64,000 nucleotides of DNA, taken from Flavobacterium nitrogenifigens (lineage in GTDB: Bacteria; Bacteroidota; Bacteroidia; Flavobacteriales; Flavobacteriaceae). The position numbers were made by a program, and so were the translations under genes. The DNA is taken from NCBI RefSeq assembly GCF_003254565.1, contig NZ_QJRI01000179.1, positions 186,001 to 250,000 of the forward strand, given 5' to 3'. The notes beneath the pieces were generated by a model. That model searched no databases and had not been told where the DNA came from. It saw only the letters and a program-made list of their open reading frames with translations. Shown in pieces: positions 24,899-34,921 of this stretch; position 1 is the stretch's first letter; every line of letters begins with the position of its first letter.

Positions 24899-27706
24899 TT
24901 ATTCTACTATAACTTTTTTAGCAGAAGCGGCATCTCCATTGATTAGATACACATAATAAACTCCTCTAGGCAAGCCAGATAAATCTAACGTGTTCTCTTT
25001 ATTTGCGTTGTTTAGAGTAAAAGATTTTACCAATTGCCCTAAATAATTGTAAACTGTTGCTTTGTCTAATGCAATATTATTAATCGTTATTTCACCTTTT
25101 GTTGGGTTTGGATATACAATGGCTTGACTAAATTCAGATTTGTCAATACCTAGACTTTTACAAGTATTAGAATAGCTTGTGGTAGTTTCTTTGATATGCG
25201 ACCAATTTGCATTAGAAAAATCAACATCATCAACCTGAATACAGCTCAATTTAAGGTTTTTCAAGAAGCTTGTTGTATCGCCATATCCTGCTTTTTTCCC
25301 AGTCTGTGAAGGCAATATAAAATTTCTGTTGTTGCCATTTTGAACATTTAGTGATGTTAAAGGGTTGAATTCAACAAAAATAAGTTCTAAAAGAGGATTG
25401 TGACTTAAATCTAAAGTGGTTAATTGATTATGGCTTAAGTTTAAATATCTTAAAAGAGGATTTTGACTAAGATCAATCTCTGTTAATTGGTTGTTATTAA
25501 GATATAGCCACACCAATTTTGGATTTGCAGTAACGTCGATTTCAGAAATGTTTGTGAGGATACAATTTAATTGATTCAAATTAGGAAGATTTGATACATT
25601 TAAAGTTGTCAAATTATTTCTTCCGCAATAAATAGTTTCTAATTCTGGGTTTTCTGAAAAGTCTATACTTGTCAATAAATTTTGATCGGCAACTAAAATA
25701 TGAAGTTTTTTATTTTGCGATAAATCAATCGCTGGAACTAGATTGTTACTGAATGATAAATTGTATAATTCGGTATTTGCAGTAACATCTAAACTTGATA
25801 AATTATTAAAGTCTAAACCTAATCTTGTTAGATGTTTATTATGGCTAACATCTATACTACTGATCGTGTTATCAATACATTCTAGAGCAATTAAAGCTGT
25901 AAAATCTTCGATTCCAGTTAAATCAGAAATATTTGAACTTTGTACATTTAATGAAGTTACTTTACGTACACTTTCTGTTTTAACTTTACCATTTTTACCA
26001 TCAGTATCAATTTCTAAAGCGATTAATGCGTCTTCAAAATTTGAATCTGGTATTAAAGTGTATTGCGTACAATCTTCGTTGTAATTTGCTGTAGCATCTT
26101 TAAGAGAAGTCCAATTTGTATTAGAATAAGTAACATCATCAACTTCAATACAGCTTAAGCTTGGATTTGAAGTAAAATTAGAACTAAGATCTAAATTTAA
26201 ATTGTTGCCGTTCTTAATGCTTAATTTTTCTAAAGTATTGTTGGTACAATCTAAAAGAGTCAAAGAAGTATTTTTAGAAAGATTTAATGTTACTAGTAAA
26301 TTTCCTGAACAATTTAAACTGTTTAAAGCAGTGAAACCGCTAATACCCGTTAAGTCTTTAATAGAACTTGAAGAAACATCTAAAGAGGTTACGCCTGAAA
26401 TGCTACTGTTTAAAACAGTTCCGTTTTGTCCATCGGTGTCAATTCCTATATCAATTAATTTCGTTTCAAAGGCAAGATCTGGTATAGGCGTAACTAGAGA
26501 ACAGTCAAAAGTTGAATATGATGCAGTTGCTTCTTTAAATGCAGACCAATTTTGATTCGCATAAAGTGCATTATCAACAACAATACAAGTTAATAGCGGA
26601 TTTTTTGTAAAATCAATCTCGTTTATATTTAAAGAAACAGAACCATTGTTTCCATTTTTCAGGTTTACTGTTGTCAGCAATTTATTGTTGGCGCAAAGCA
26701 ATGAAGTTAAAGCAGTATTATTTGAAAAATCTAAACTTGTAAATTGGTTAGATTGGCACCAAAGTGCACTTAACTTAGTGTTGTGTGAAAAATCAACATT
26801 ACCTAACTGGTTTGATGTACAAAAAAAGTACATTAATTCAGTATTTTTCGAAAGATCTATAGTTGTAAAGCTATTATAATTAATATTTAAGGTTTGAAGA
26901 TTAATATTAGCAGAAAGATCTAAAGCACTCAAATTATTATAAGAAAGATCAAGGTAAGTTAGGGCGGTGTTTTTAGAAAGGTCTATAGAAGAAATTGTAT
27001 TTGACATACAGTTTAAAGATGTTAACGATTTAAAATCTTCTATTCCAGTCAAATCACTAATATTACTGTAGTAAAGGTCTAAAGTTTCTACAGAAGCAAT
27101 GTCTGAGGTCAAAACTAGTCCATCAACAGTTCCAGAATCGATTCCTAAAGAAATTAATTTGTTCTCAAAGTTAATGTCTGGAATTTGAGTGTATTGAGGG
27201 ATATTTACTACAGAGACATTATCAATCAAAATTTCTGAAGTTGCTGTTCCTTCTACTCTAATAATAACTCCGATGTTTTTAGTTGCAGTAGCTACATAAT
27301 CAAACTCAATTTTTCTCCATTCTGAATTTGATGAAGTATTGTCAATAGAACTTGTAATTGGTGTCTGCGAAACATCAGAATCTATTAAGCCTAATTCAAG
27401 AGAAGTAATAGATCCAGAAACCAATTTATGGTAACCAGTAACTCTATAAGTTTTACCAGTCTCTACTGGGAAATAAGCGTTAGTAAACATATAATTAAGA
27501 GTACCACTTGTTATTTCTATTTTGGTACTCGAATTTCCATTCTGATGATCGGAATCTTTATAGATAAGTCCACTAAAAAATCGTCCCCAATCATCTGGCT
27601 GAGAGGAAGATGTCCAATTTTCAAAATCTCCGTTGGAAACTAAATTGGTTTGTGCATAAAAAGTAAAATTTGCTAATAAAAGCATTAAAAGTAATTTTGT
27701 TTTCAT
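24899..27706 (-). CDS. Leucine-rich-repeat protein with carbohydrate-binding-like N-terminus and T9SS domain (935 aa)
   Basis: Signal peptide MKTKLLLMLLLANFTFYAQ. Residues ~20-170 form a galactose-binding-like sandwich (NLVSNGDFENWTSSSQPDDWG ... EILIDNVSVVNI). Three LRR modules follow, each with the header IPDxNFExxLIxxGIDxDG and 21-residue repeats rich in SxNxxLxxLxC and LDLSxN. A type A T9SS sorting domain ends the protein (VYPNPTKGEITI, LPRGVYYVYLI). The sorting domain is nearly identical in DNA to that of the neighbouring 725-residue paralog (22.6-22.8 kb against 24.9-25.1 kb), pointing to recent duplication or gene conversion. Likely an exported adhesion or binding protein; the ligand is unknown. 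Confidence 0.87.
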   Translation of the reverse strand: MKTKLLLMLLLANFTFYAQTNLVSNGDFENWTSSSQPDDWGRFFSGLIYKDSDHQNGNSSTKIEITSGTLNYMFTNAYFPVETGKTYRVTGYHKLVSGSITSLELGLIDSDVSQTPITSSIDNTSSNSEWRKIEFDYVATATKNIGVIIRVEGTATSEILIDNVSVVNIPQYTQIPDINFENKLISLGIDSGTVDGLVLTSDIASVETLDLYYSNISDLTGIEDFKSLTSLNCMSNTISSIDLSKNTALTYLDLSYNNLSALDLSANINLQTLNINYNSFTTIDLSKNTELMYFFCTSNQLGNVDFSHNTKLSALWCQSNQFTSLDFSNNTALTSLLCANNKLLTTVNLKNGNNGSVSLNINEIDFTKNPLLTCIVVDNALYANQNWSAFKEATASYSTFDCSLVTPIPDLAFETKLIDIGIDTDGQNGTVLNSSISGVTSLDVSSSSIKDLTGISGFTALNSLNCSGNLLVTLNLSKNTSLTLLDCTNNTLEKLSIKNGNNLNLDLSSNFTSNPSLSCIEVDDVTYSNTNWTSLKDATANYNEDCTQYTLIPDSNFEDALIALEIDTDGKNGKVKTESVRKVTSLNVQSSNISDLTGIEDFTALIALECIDNTISSIDVSHNKHLTRLGLDFNNLSSLDVTANTELYNLSFSNNLVPAIDLSQNKKLHILVADQNLLTSIDFSENPELETIYCGRNNLTTLNVSNLPNLNQLNCILTNISEIDVTANPKLVWLYLNNNQLTEIDLSQNPLLRYLNLSHNQLTTLDLSHNPLLELIFVEFNPLTSLNVQNGNNRNFILPSQTGKKAGYGDTTSFLKNLKLSCIQVDDVDFSNANWSHIKETTTSYSNTCKSLGIDKSEFSQAIVYPNPTKGEITINNIALDKATVYNYLGQLVKSFTLNNANKENTLDLSGLPRGVYYVYLINGDAASAKKVIVE

Positions 27707-27730
27707 AGACTAATACAGTTTTTGGATTTG

Positions 27731-27738
27731 CAATGATA
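27731..27738 (-). promoter_or_regulatory. Shared promoter-like word of LRR paralogs (copy 2, variant)
   Basis: CAATGATA lies 25 bases upstream of the start codon, at nearly the same offset as GCAAGTATAA before the two other paralogs. Confidence 0.3.
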
Positions 27739-27801
27739 CAATATTCGTTTCATTATTCTTTACGGAAAGACGTAACGAAACAAATAGAATCAGTACTTTA
27801 C

Positions 27802-27842
27802 AAAAAACTCCCATTTTCATTTGTTGAAAATGGGAGTTTTTG
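27802..27842 (-). terminator. Terminator after the fibronectin-like lipoprotein gene
   Basis: AAAACTCCCATTTTCA and TGAAAATGGGAGTTTT form a perfect stem with A/T runs on both sides. It ends the two-gene unit made of the giant LRR gene and the lipoprotein gene. Confidence 0.75.
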
Positions 27843-27868
27843 ATTTAACTAATTGTAATTTTTGAAGT

Positions 27869-28570
27869 TTAGTTTGTCTTAAATTTCCAAATCTGACCTA
27901 CAGTTTCACCGCCTTTATTGTCTTTGACAACAATTCTCCAATAATACTGCGTTGTAGGCTGAAGTGCAACCTCAATTGATTTTGCACTTATGTTCTCACT
28001 TACTTTTGCCGTTGGCGGATTTGCCGTTCCAAAATATACATCATAAGTCAAAATATCTGCAGTATCAACATCAGAAGCGTTCCAAGTTAAAGTTGCAGTT
28101 GACGTGCTCAAGGCTGCATTGATTGCTGGAGCGATCAATTCTGGAGCAAAAGGCAAATGATTCACCACAGCTGTGCCAGCCGTATAAAACTTAAATGTTG
28201 AAGAATAAGCACTAGACAATCCTTTAGCATCTGTCGCTTTAACTCTCCAATAATAAGCTGTATTTTTCTCTAAAGCTAAAGCACTGGTAGAAAGAGATGA
28301 ATTATCAAGCGTATTGACGATTTGAGCAAATCCGTTATCTTTTGCAATTTGAATCTGATAAACGATTGCATCTTTTTGTTCATCAGTTGAAGCATTCCAC
28401 TGAAAAGAAACATTATTGTCTAAACATAATTTATTGTCTGCAGGTATACTCAATACAGGTACTGTAGGAGCTGTGTTTACTGCCGGAGGAGTAACTGGAT
28501 CATCTCCGCCTCCGCTTCCACAGGCCGCAAATACTAAACAGATTATTGATAAGTATATAGAATTCTTCAT
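27869..28570 (-). CDS. Lipoprotein with two fibronectin type III-like domains
   Basis: A 233-residue lipoprotein: MKNSIYLSIICLVFAACGSGGGDD has a clear lipobox, and the Gly/Asp-rich stretch after the Cys resembles the surface-export signal of Bacteroidota lipoproteins. Two Fn3-like domains follow at about 35-130 and 140-233 (VSFQWNASTDEQKDAIVYQIQIAKD, TAYYWRVKATDAKG; ATLTWNASDVDTADILTYDVYFG, TQYYWRIVVKDNKGG). It starts 3 bases after the end of the giant LRR gene and is surely cotranscribed. It may hold or display that protein at the surface. Confidence 0.82.
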   Translation of the reverse strand: MKNSIYLSIICLVFAACGSGGGDDPVTPPAVNTAPTVPVLSIPADNKLCLDNNVSFQWNASTDEQKDAIVYQIQIAKDNGFAQIVNTLDNSSLSTSALALEKNTAYYWRVKATDAKGLSSAYSSTFKFYTAGTAVVNHLPFAPELIAPAINAALSTSTATLTWNASDVDTADILTYDVYFGTANPPTAKVSENISAKSIEVALQPTTQYYWRIVVKDNKGGETVGQIWKFKTN

Positions 28571-28573
28571 TTC

Positions 28574-31500
28574 TTAATTTTTTATGATTTTAATGTATTC
28601 TGGAGTCTCTAAGTTAATTTTAGCGGCATAAATTCCGGAAGGCAATTTTTCAAGATTTAAAAGAGCTCTTCCGCTTTCAATATTATAAGTTCCGTGTGAA
28701 ACTAACTGGCCGCCGAAATTGTACAAATCAATAGCAACTTCCGTTTTTGAGCTAGGAATTTCAATTTCGATACTGCCAGAAGTAGGGTTTGGATAAGCTG
28801 AAAGCATTGTCCCTAATTCATAAGAAGTAACTTTTTTAGCAAAAACACCTTCACAAGCCTTTGCGGTTGCCACTTCTACCAATCCAGCTTTATCTAGAGA
28901 AACTGTAAAATTGTTGTCTGTTGTCTGGAATTGTTCTGTACCATCAACAAATACGGTAAAAGGAGCTGTTCCTTCAGTAATTTCAACATTTACATTCTTA
29001 GCGCTTATATTAGATTTTCCTGTAATAGTAGCTCCTTTTTGGATGGTTACATTGAAATTTTGTTCGAAAATCATTTCAGGAATAGTAATCTTAATTTTGT
29101 AAACCCCAGGAGTTAATGCAGAAATTTTTAAAGCATTATTTGTAAACGTGTAAGACTTGTCGTTTATCGTTGCATTGTAAGCAAACGAAGCTTTTCCAAC
29201 AATGCTGATTTCTCCGTTATTTTCACCAAGACAAGATTCACCTTTAGTTTCTACAGTAAAATTGCTTGGAGCTAGAACTAATTCGCCAGTACATTCGATG
29301 TTATAGGTTGCTATTTCATCTTTACTAGTATTCCAATTAGTATTGGCATAAATTACATCATCTACAAGAATGCAATTTAGTTTTGAGTTTTGACGCATAC
29401 TAACAACACTTATCAAGCTATTTTTTCCGTTTTTTAAATTTAAACTTGTCAATTGATTACTGTCTAAGTTTAAAGTGTTTATTGCAGAATTTTTAGTTAT
29501 GTCAAAAGAGGTCAACATATTATTATAAAGAAAAACTGTGCTTAAAACTTTATTTGTAGAAATATCAAGAGTTGCGAGTTTATTATATTGCAAATGCAAT
29601 GAAGTTAACGAGGTATTATTGCTAAGATTTAGACTCTCTAAATTATTTTTGCTTGCAAATATTGATACTAATAAAGGGTTTTTAGAAATATCAACCGTTG
29701 TAAATTGGTTCTCGGCAATGTCTATAGCTTTTAAACTTGCGTTGTTTGAAAGGTCTATTGATGTTAGAAGGTTTTTTGAAACCGTTAAATTGGTTAAATT
29801 AAGATTTTCAGTAATATTTAAATTAGTTAATTTATTATTGTAAACAGATACAGTTTCCAACGCTTTATTTTTTGAAAGATCTAATGCTGAAAGCTGATTG
29901 TTGCTTCCCGTTAAACGAGTTAAATTAGTATTTGCTGAAAGATCTATTGATGTTAAATCATTCCTAGAAAAATCTACTGATTTTAATTGACTGTTTTTTG
30001 ATAAGTTCAAAGAAGTTAATTTATTATTTGAACAGTCTAAAGTTTGTAAGTTTATGTTCTTAGAAACATCTAAATTCGTCAATGCGGCAGAATAACAATA
30101 TAAAGTTTCTAATGCTGTACAATCCTCAATACCTGTTAAATCAGATACTTTCAGATTAGTGTCGCTAACATTCAAATAGGTAACTTTTAAAAGACTTTTG
30201 GTAAGTACTTTTCCATTTTCACCATCTGTGTCAATGTTTTTAGCAATTAATATTTTTTCAAAATTTGGATCAGGTATCAAAGTGTACTTCCCGTTTACAG
30301 GACATGCTTCAGAAGAGTATGTTGCAGTTGCATCTTTTGCAATCCAATTATCATTTGAGAATGCAGCATCGTCTACTTGAATACAAAGCAAGTTTGGATT
30401 TTCTGTGAAATTTCCAAAAATTACTCTTTCCATATTAGCATTGTTCCCGTTTTTCAAGTTTAAGTTGTATAACTCATTACTTGCACAGTCGATTTCTTTC
30501 AGTATTGTGTTTTTAGAAACATCTAAACTTTCCAATTTATTAATACTAGCACTTAATACTGTTAGTTTGGTGTTTCTTGAAACATTCAAAACAGTAAGAG
30601 CATTAGTGCTACAGTTTAAATTAGTTAATTCTAATTGATTAGATACATCCAATGTTGTAATTGTATTATTGCTACAGTTTAAATTGCTCAATAAGTAATT
30701 ATTGGAAAGATTTAAAGCTGTGATTTTATTTGCATTACAGTTTAAGGTCGCTAATTTGTAGTTTGCAGAGACATCTACAGAAGACAATTGGTTTTTGCTT
30801 ACATTTAAATTGGCCAACAATTTATTATTAGTAATATTAATTGTCGTCAATTTGTTATCTGCAGCTTCCAATGAATTTAATGCAGTAAAATCTTGTAATC
30901 CTGTCAAATCAGTAATATTACTCTTTGATACGTTTAGAGAAGTTACTGTATCAATGCTATAAGTTGCTACTTTTCCGTTTGGACCATCTTTGTCAATTCC
31001 AAGAGCGATTAATTTATTTTCAAAATTTACATCAGGAATTAATGTAAAAGGTTCTCCATTTGGACATGTTGCTGATGAAAAATTAGCAGTTACATCTTTT
31101 AATGTACTCCATTTTTCGTTTGAAAAAGCCACATCATCAACCTCAATACAAGTTAAATAAGGGTTTCTTTTGAAGTCTGAGTAGGTAGTATTTATTAAAC
31201 TATTAGCTCCGTTTTTCAAATTCAAATTGTATATCTTATTATCATTTACGTATAATTGGGTCAGTTTGTTGTTTTTAGACAAATCTAAAGTTCTGATCTG
31301 ATTTTGAGCACATTGTAATGCAACTAAAAGTGGGTTGTTTGAAACATCCAAAGATGTTAGTAAATTGTCATAAATAGATAAATAATTCAATTTTGTGTTT
31401 TGAGACAAATCGATAGTTTTCAAACTATTGTTGCCTAAATACAACCTGTTTAAGATCGTATTTTTAGAAACTTCTAAAGAAGTTAATTGATTGTCTCGAC

Positions 31501-34500
31501 CATCTAATGAGCTTAAACTTGTGTTTTTTGAAATGTCAAGGTCTGCTACTTGATTTCCTTGTATATTTAAAGAGCCTAATTTTGTGTTCTTAGAAATATC
31601 AAGAGTAGTTAATTTATTATAATTTAAGCTCAAACCCCATAAAGAAGTATTGTTCGATACATTAATTTCAGTTAGCTGGTTATTATCAAGATTTAGAAGA
31701 ATTAATGCAGTATTACTGGAAAGGTCAACGGTTTTAATATTATTATTGTTTGCATTAAGTGAGGTCAAAGCTCTAAAATCTTGGATACCCGTTAGATCTG
31801 AAACTTTATTGTTTGCGTCATTTAAGGTTAAATCTGTTAATGTTAAAATGCTCAAAGTACGTACTTTTCCATTTTCTCCATCTTTATCTATACCTTGAGC
31901 TATTAGTATTCTTTCAAAATTTAAGTCAGGTATTAATGTTTGCTGCTCGTTTAACGGACATGCTTGAGATGAATAACTTGCATTTGCGTCTTTTGCAATC
32001 CAATTTGCTTCAGCAAATGTTGCATCATCAACCTCGATACATACTAAATGTGGATTTTCGGTGAAATTACCGAAAATCATACGCTGCATGTTTGCGTTAT
32101 TGCCATTTTTCAAGTTAAGATTGTGCAGGTTATTAGAAGCACACTCAACCTCTTTTAAACTCTTATTTGCAGAAAGATCTAAGCTTACTATTTTGTTAAA
32201 ACTTGCGCTTAAGTTGGTTAGTCTAGCATTATAAGATACATCTAATGAAAAAATAGTATTGTTGCTGCATTTTAGTTCTGTTAAGAACGTATTGTTGGAA
32301 ACATTTAATACTGTCAAATTGTTTTTAGAACAATCTAATGAAGTTAAAGAAACAAAATCCTGAATTCCCGTTAGGTCTTTAATGTTACTGTCGGATACAT
32401 TTAAAGAAGTAAGATTAAGTATCTCAGAAGTTAAAACTTTACCATTTTTACCATCTTTGTCAATTCCTTTTAGAATTAATGCCTCTTCAAAATTTGGATC
32501 AGGGATTGCCGTATATGCAAGTACTACATCACATGAAGAAGAATAAGTCGCAGAGGCATCTTTTAATGTTGCCCAATTTGTATTAGAGTACTCAACATCA
32601 TCTACTTCAATACAGCTTAATTTTGTATTTCTAAAACCTCTGTAGTTTAACGTATTTGTTATGAAATTTTTATTATTACCATTTTTAAGGTTTAAATAAG
32701 ATAAATCGTTATTATAACCGCAACTAAATTTTGTCAGTAAAGTATTTTTTGAAATATCTAACGATTTAAAATCGTTTTGATCACAGTTAAGAGTCACTAA
32801 CTGTAGGTTTTTAGAAATGTCTAGTAATTTTAGATAATTAAGTTCAACATCTAAATTTTGTAATGCCGGATTGTTTGTAATATCCAAAGTTTTGATTTTG
32901 GTATTGTAGCAGTAAAGGCTTTCTAGCGCAGTGTTTTTAGAAACATTAATTACTGTTAAAGGATTTTCGCCACAACCTAATGTTTTTAATGCTGTATTTT
33001 GAGTAACATTAAGATCAGTAATTGCATTTGATGAAACTATTAATTTTTCTAAAGCCAAATTTGAACTCAAATCAAGTTTAGTAAGCTTATTATTGCTTAA
33101 ATTTAATTCTGTAAGATTTACATTCTGTGATACATCAATTTCAGATAAGCTTTTAGTTCGGCAAGTAAAAGATGTAAGTTGAGTAAAAGGAGTAATATTA
33201 AATTTAGTTATTGTACTCGCGTTCGCGAATGCTGTAAGTTCTAAATTTTTTAAGTTTTTAAAAGATTCTAAACCTGTTAAATCGGTTACATTCTCAATGT
33301 TAAGATGTAGGTTATCGGTAGCTAAAACTTTAGATTTTAGAATTTTACCGTCTACTACACCGTCCAAACCATTAGTCATTAAAGCTTTTTCGAATTCGGG
33401 ATCTGGTATTATAATGTATTCAGGAGTTTGGCAGGTTAATGAGTAATCAACATTGCTGGCTTTAAATGATTCCCAGTTAGCAGTAGAATATGCTATATCA
33501 TCAACTAGAATACAATATAAGCTTGGAGTATAGTTTAAGTTTATTTTTTGTATCAGAGTGTTTTGTCCATTCTGAAGATTTAAGGTTTCAAGTCTGCTAT
33601 TTTGTTGAGATTGTATAGTATTTAAAAGCGTATTTTTACTTAAATCCAAAGAGGTCAAAAGATTTCCATTTACATACAGATATTGTAATTTTGTATTAGA
33701 AGAAAGATTTAAACTGCTTAGTTGGTTACTACTGCAATATAAAAACATTAAGTCTGGAATAGCAGAAACATCTAAACTAGAGATCTTGTTGTCAGCGCAA
33801 TATAAATTGATTAGTTTAGTGTTTTTGGAGACGTTTAAACTTGTTATACTATAATTTGAATCACATCTTAAGGTTGTTAATTCTACATTTTTAGACAAAT
33901 CCAATGTTGTCAATTTATTTGACATTGTATATAACTGAGTTAAAGAAACGAAGTCTTCAATCCCTGTTAAATCAGTAATATTACTGCTTGAAACATCCAA
34001 TGATGTTATTGTATTAATATTGCTTGTTTGTACTTTACCATCAGGCGCTCCAGAATCAATGCCTAAGGAAATTAATTTATTTTCAAAGTTTATATCAGGA
34101 ATTTTTGTGTATTGTTCTGTTCCAGCTACATATACCTGAACATGGTCGATCAAGACAGTAAAAGGAGCATTATCAAAACTAAAAGTAGAAATTGATAAAT
34201 CATATGAAAGATTTGCATCAGGAGTAAAAGTTGCTTCTTTTTCATTCCATAAATTGTTGGTAGCAATAGTACTTGAAGATAAAGTGCTAGAACTTCCGTT
34301 TTTTGAGATATTTAATGAAATAGGATGGCTTCCATTATAATTGTTGTCTGCGTACAGGTACTTAAATTTGATCGTATAAGTAACACCCGCCTGTAATGGT
34401 ACTTGCGCAGTAATTTTAGGAGAAGCACTTATATATGATAATTCGGCACTAAAAGTCCCTTCATAATTGGCAGTTCTTCGAGAGACACTATTTTCCGTGG

Positions 34501-34618
34501 CCCAGTCTTGAAGTGTAAATCCCGCCCAAGAATTAAGCCCACCATTTGGGACTAAATTAATTTGCGCAGAAATAGAAAAAGTTGCCAGTAACAGCAATAA
34601 GAGTAGTTTTGTCTTCAT
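28574..34618 (-). CDS. Giant modular leucine-rich-repeat protein with T9SS domain (2014 aa)
   Basis: Signal peptide MKTKLLLLLLLATFSISAQ, then a carbohydrate-binding-like sandwich at ~20-165 (WAGFTLQDWATENSVSRRT ... FTVLIDHVQVYVAG). Six LRR modules follow, with headers IPDINFENKL, IPDPEFEKAL, IPDPNFEEAL, IPDLNFERIL, IPDVNFENKL and IPDPNFEKIL. Each holds 3-12 repeats of 21 residues and most end with a cap like LNLKNGNN...CIEVDD..YSN.NW. After the last module comes a non-LRR beta region (about 1770-1930, SNFTVETKGESCLGENNGEI, similar to SprB-type repeats). A T9SS sorting domain closes it (YPNPTSGSIEIEIP, LPSGIYAAKI). Large T9SS cargo of this type is usually a surface adhesin or binding protein; the ligand is unknown. 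Confidence 0.88.
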   Translation of the reverse strand: MKTKLLLLLLLATFSISAQINLVPNGGLNSWAGFTLQDWATENSVSRRTANYEGTFSAELSYISASPKITAQVPLQAGVTYTIKFKYLYADNNYNGSHPISLNISKNGSSSTLSSSTIATNNLWNEKEATFTPDANLSYDLSISTFSFDNAPFTVLIDHVQVYVAGTEQYTKIPDINFENKLISLGIDSGAPDGKVQTSNINTITSLDVSSSNITDLTGIEDFVSLTQLYTMSNKLTTLDLSKNVELTTLRCDSNYSITSLNVSKNTKLINLYCADNKISSLDVSAIPDLMFLYCSSNQLSSLNLSSNTKLQYLYVNGNLLTSLDLSKNTLLNTIQSQQNSRLETLNLQNGQNTLIQKINLNYTPSLYCILVDDIAYSTANWESFKASNVDYSLTCQTPEYIIIPDPEFEKALMTNGLDGVVDGKILKSKVLATDNLHLNIENVTDLTGLESFKNLKNLELTAFANASTITKFNITPFTQLTSFTCRTKSLSEIDVSQNVNLTELNLSNNKLTKLDLSSNLALEKLIVSSNAITDLNVTQNTALKTLGCGENPLTVINVSKNTALESLYCYNTKIKTLDITNNPALQNLDVELNYLKLLDISKNLQLVTLNCDQNDFKSLDISKNTLLTKFSCGYNNDLSYLNLKNGNNKNFITNTLNYRGFRNTKLSCIEVDDVEYSNTNWATLKDASATYSSSCDVVLAYTAIPDPNFEEALILKGIDKDGKNGKVLTSEILNLTSLNVSDSNIKDLTGIQDFVSLTSLDCSKNNLTVLNVSNNTFLTELKCSNNTIFSLDVSYNARLTNLSASFNKIVSLDLSANKSLKEVECASNNLHNLNLKNGNNANMQRMIFGNFTENPHLVCIEVDDATFAEANWIAKDANASYSSQACPLNEQQTLIPDLNFERILIAQGIDKDGENGKVRTLSILTLTDLTLNDANNKVSDLTGIQDFRALTSLNANNNNIKTVDLSSNTALILLNLDNNQLTEINVSNNTSLWGLSLNYNKLTTLDISKNTKLGSLNIQGNQVADLDISKNTSLSSLDGRDNQLTSLEVSKNTILNRLYLGNNSLKTIDLSQNTKLNYLSIYDNLLTSLDVSNNPLLVALQCAQNQIRTLDLSKNNKLTQLYVNDNKIYNLNLKNGANSLINTTYSDFKRNPYLTCIEVDDVAFSNEKWSTLKDVTANFSSATCPNGEPFTLIPDVNFENKLIALGIDKDGPNGKVATYSIDTVTSLNVSKSNITDLTGLQDFTALNSLEAADNKLTTINITNNKLLANLNVSKNQLSSVDVSANYKLATLNCNANKITALNLSNNYLLSNLNCSNNTITTLDVSNQLELTNLNCSTNALTVLNVSRNTKLTVLSASINKLESLDVSKNTILKEIDCASNELYNLNLKNGNNANMERVIFGNFTENPNLLCIQVDDAAFSNDNWIAKDATATYSSEACPVNGKYTLIPDPNFEKILIAKNIDTDGENGKVLTKSLLKVTYLNVSDTNLKVSDLTGIEDCTALETLYCYSAALTNLDVSKNINLQTLDCSNNKLTSLNLSKNSQLKSVDFSRNDLTSIDLSANTNLTRLTGSNNQLSALDLSKNKALETVSVYNNKLTNLNITENLNLTNLTVSKNLLTSIDLSNNASLKAIDIAENQFTTVDISKNPLLVSIFASKNNLESLNLSNNTSLTSLHLQYNKLATLDISTNKVLSTVFLYNNMLTSFDITKNSAINTLNLDSNQLTSLNLKNGKNSLISVVSMRQNSKLNCILVDDVIYANTNWNTSKDEIATYNIECTGELVLAPSNFTVETKGESCLGENNGEISIVGKASFAYNATINDKSYTFTNNALKISALTPGVYKIKITIPEMIFEQNFNVTIQKGATITGKSNISAKNVNVEITEGTAPFTVFVDGTEQFQTTDNNFTVSLDKAGLVEVATAKACEGVFAKKVTSYELGTMLSAYPNPTSGSIEIEIPSSKTEVAIDLYNFGGQLVSHGTYNIESGRALLNLEKLPSGIYAAKINLETPEYIKIIKN

Positions 34619-34642
34619 AGAATAAGTTTAGAATTAGGTCGC

Positions 34643-34652
34643 GCAAGTATAA
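34643..34652 (-). promoter_or_regulatory. Shared promoter-like word of LRR paralogs (copy 3)
   Basis: GCAAGTATAA, identical to 24763-24772, lies again 25 bases before the start codon. Confidence 0.45.
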
Positions 34653-34921
34653 GTTAATAAAATGGGCAAACCTTACGTAAACCCGTAAAGACTATATTAT
34701 TTGTTAATTTTTTTTCAATTCCAAAACAAATAATTGCATATAAGTATATTTTTGGTCTGGCAGGGCTATGTTGTAATGGTTTGATAAATAAATGTTTGCG
34801 AAAATTATACTTTTCAGTATTTTTCGTCAAAATTTCATAACACAGTGTTAACAGTTAGTTTTTTGTAACAAAAAAGCATAATTTAGACCCATCTTTTAAC
34901 TTTACTTATATTTATAGATAC
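34653..34921. other. Intergenic region between divergent genes
   Basis: This AT-rich gap holds no convincing gene. It contains a 13-base palindrome TAACACAGTGTTA at 34838-34850, about 72 bases upstream of the subtilase start, which could be a regulator site. No exact TAnnTTTG box was found for the subtilase gene. Confidence 0.4.

Noticed and set aside
22600..34600. CRISPR-like periodicity (63-base spacing) in the LRR genes
   Set aside because: The period equals 21 codons, the units are diverged coding repeats in frame, and there are no identical repeats with unique spacers.
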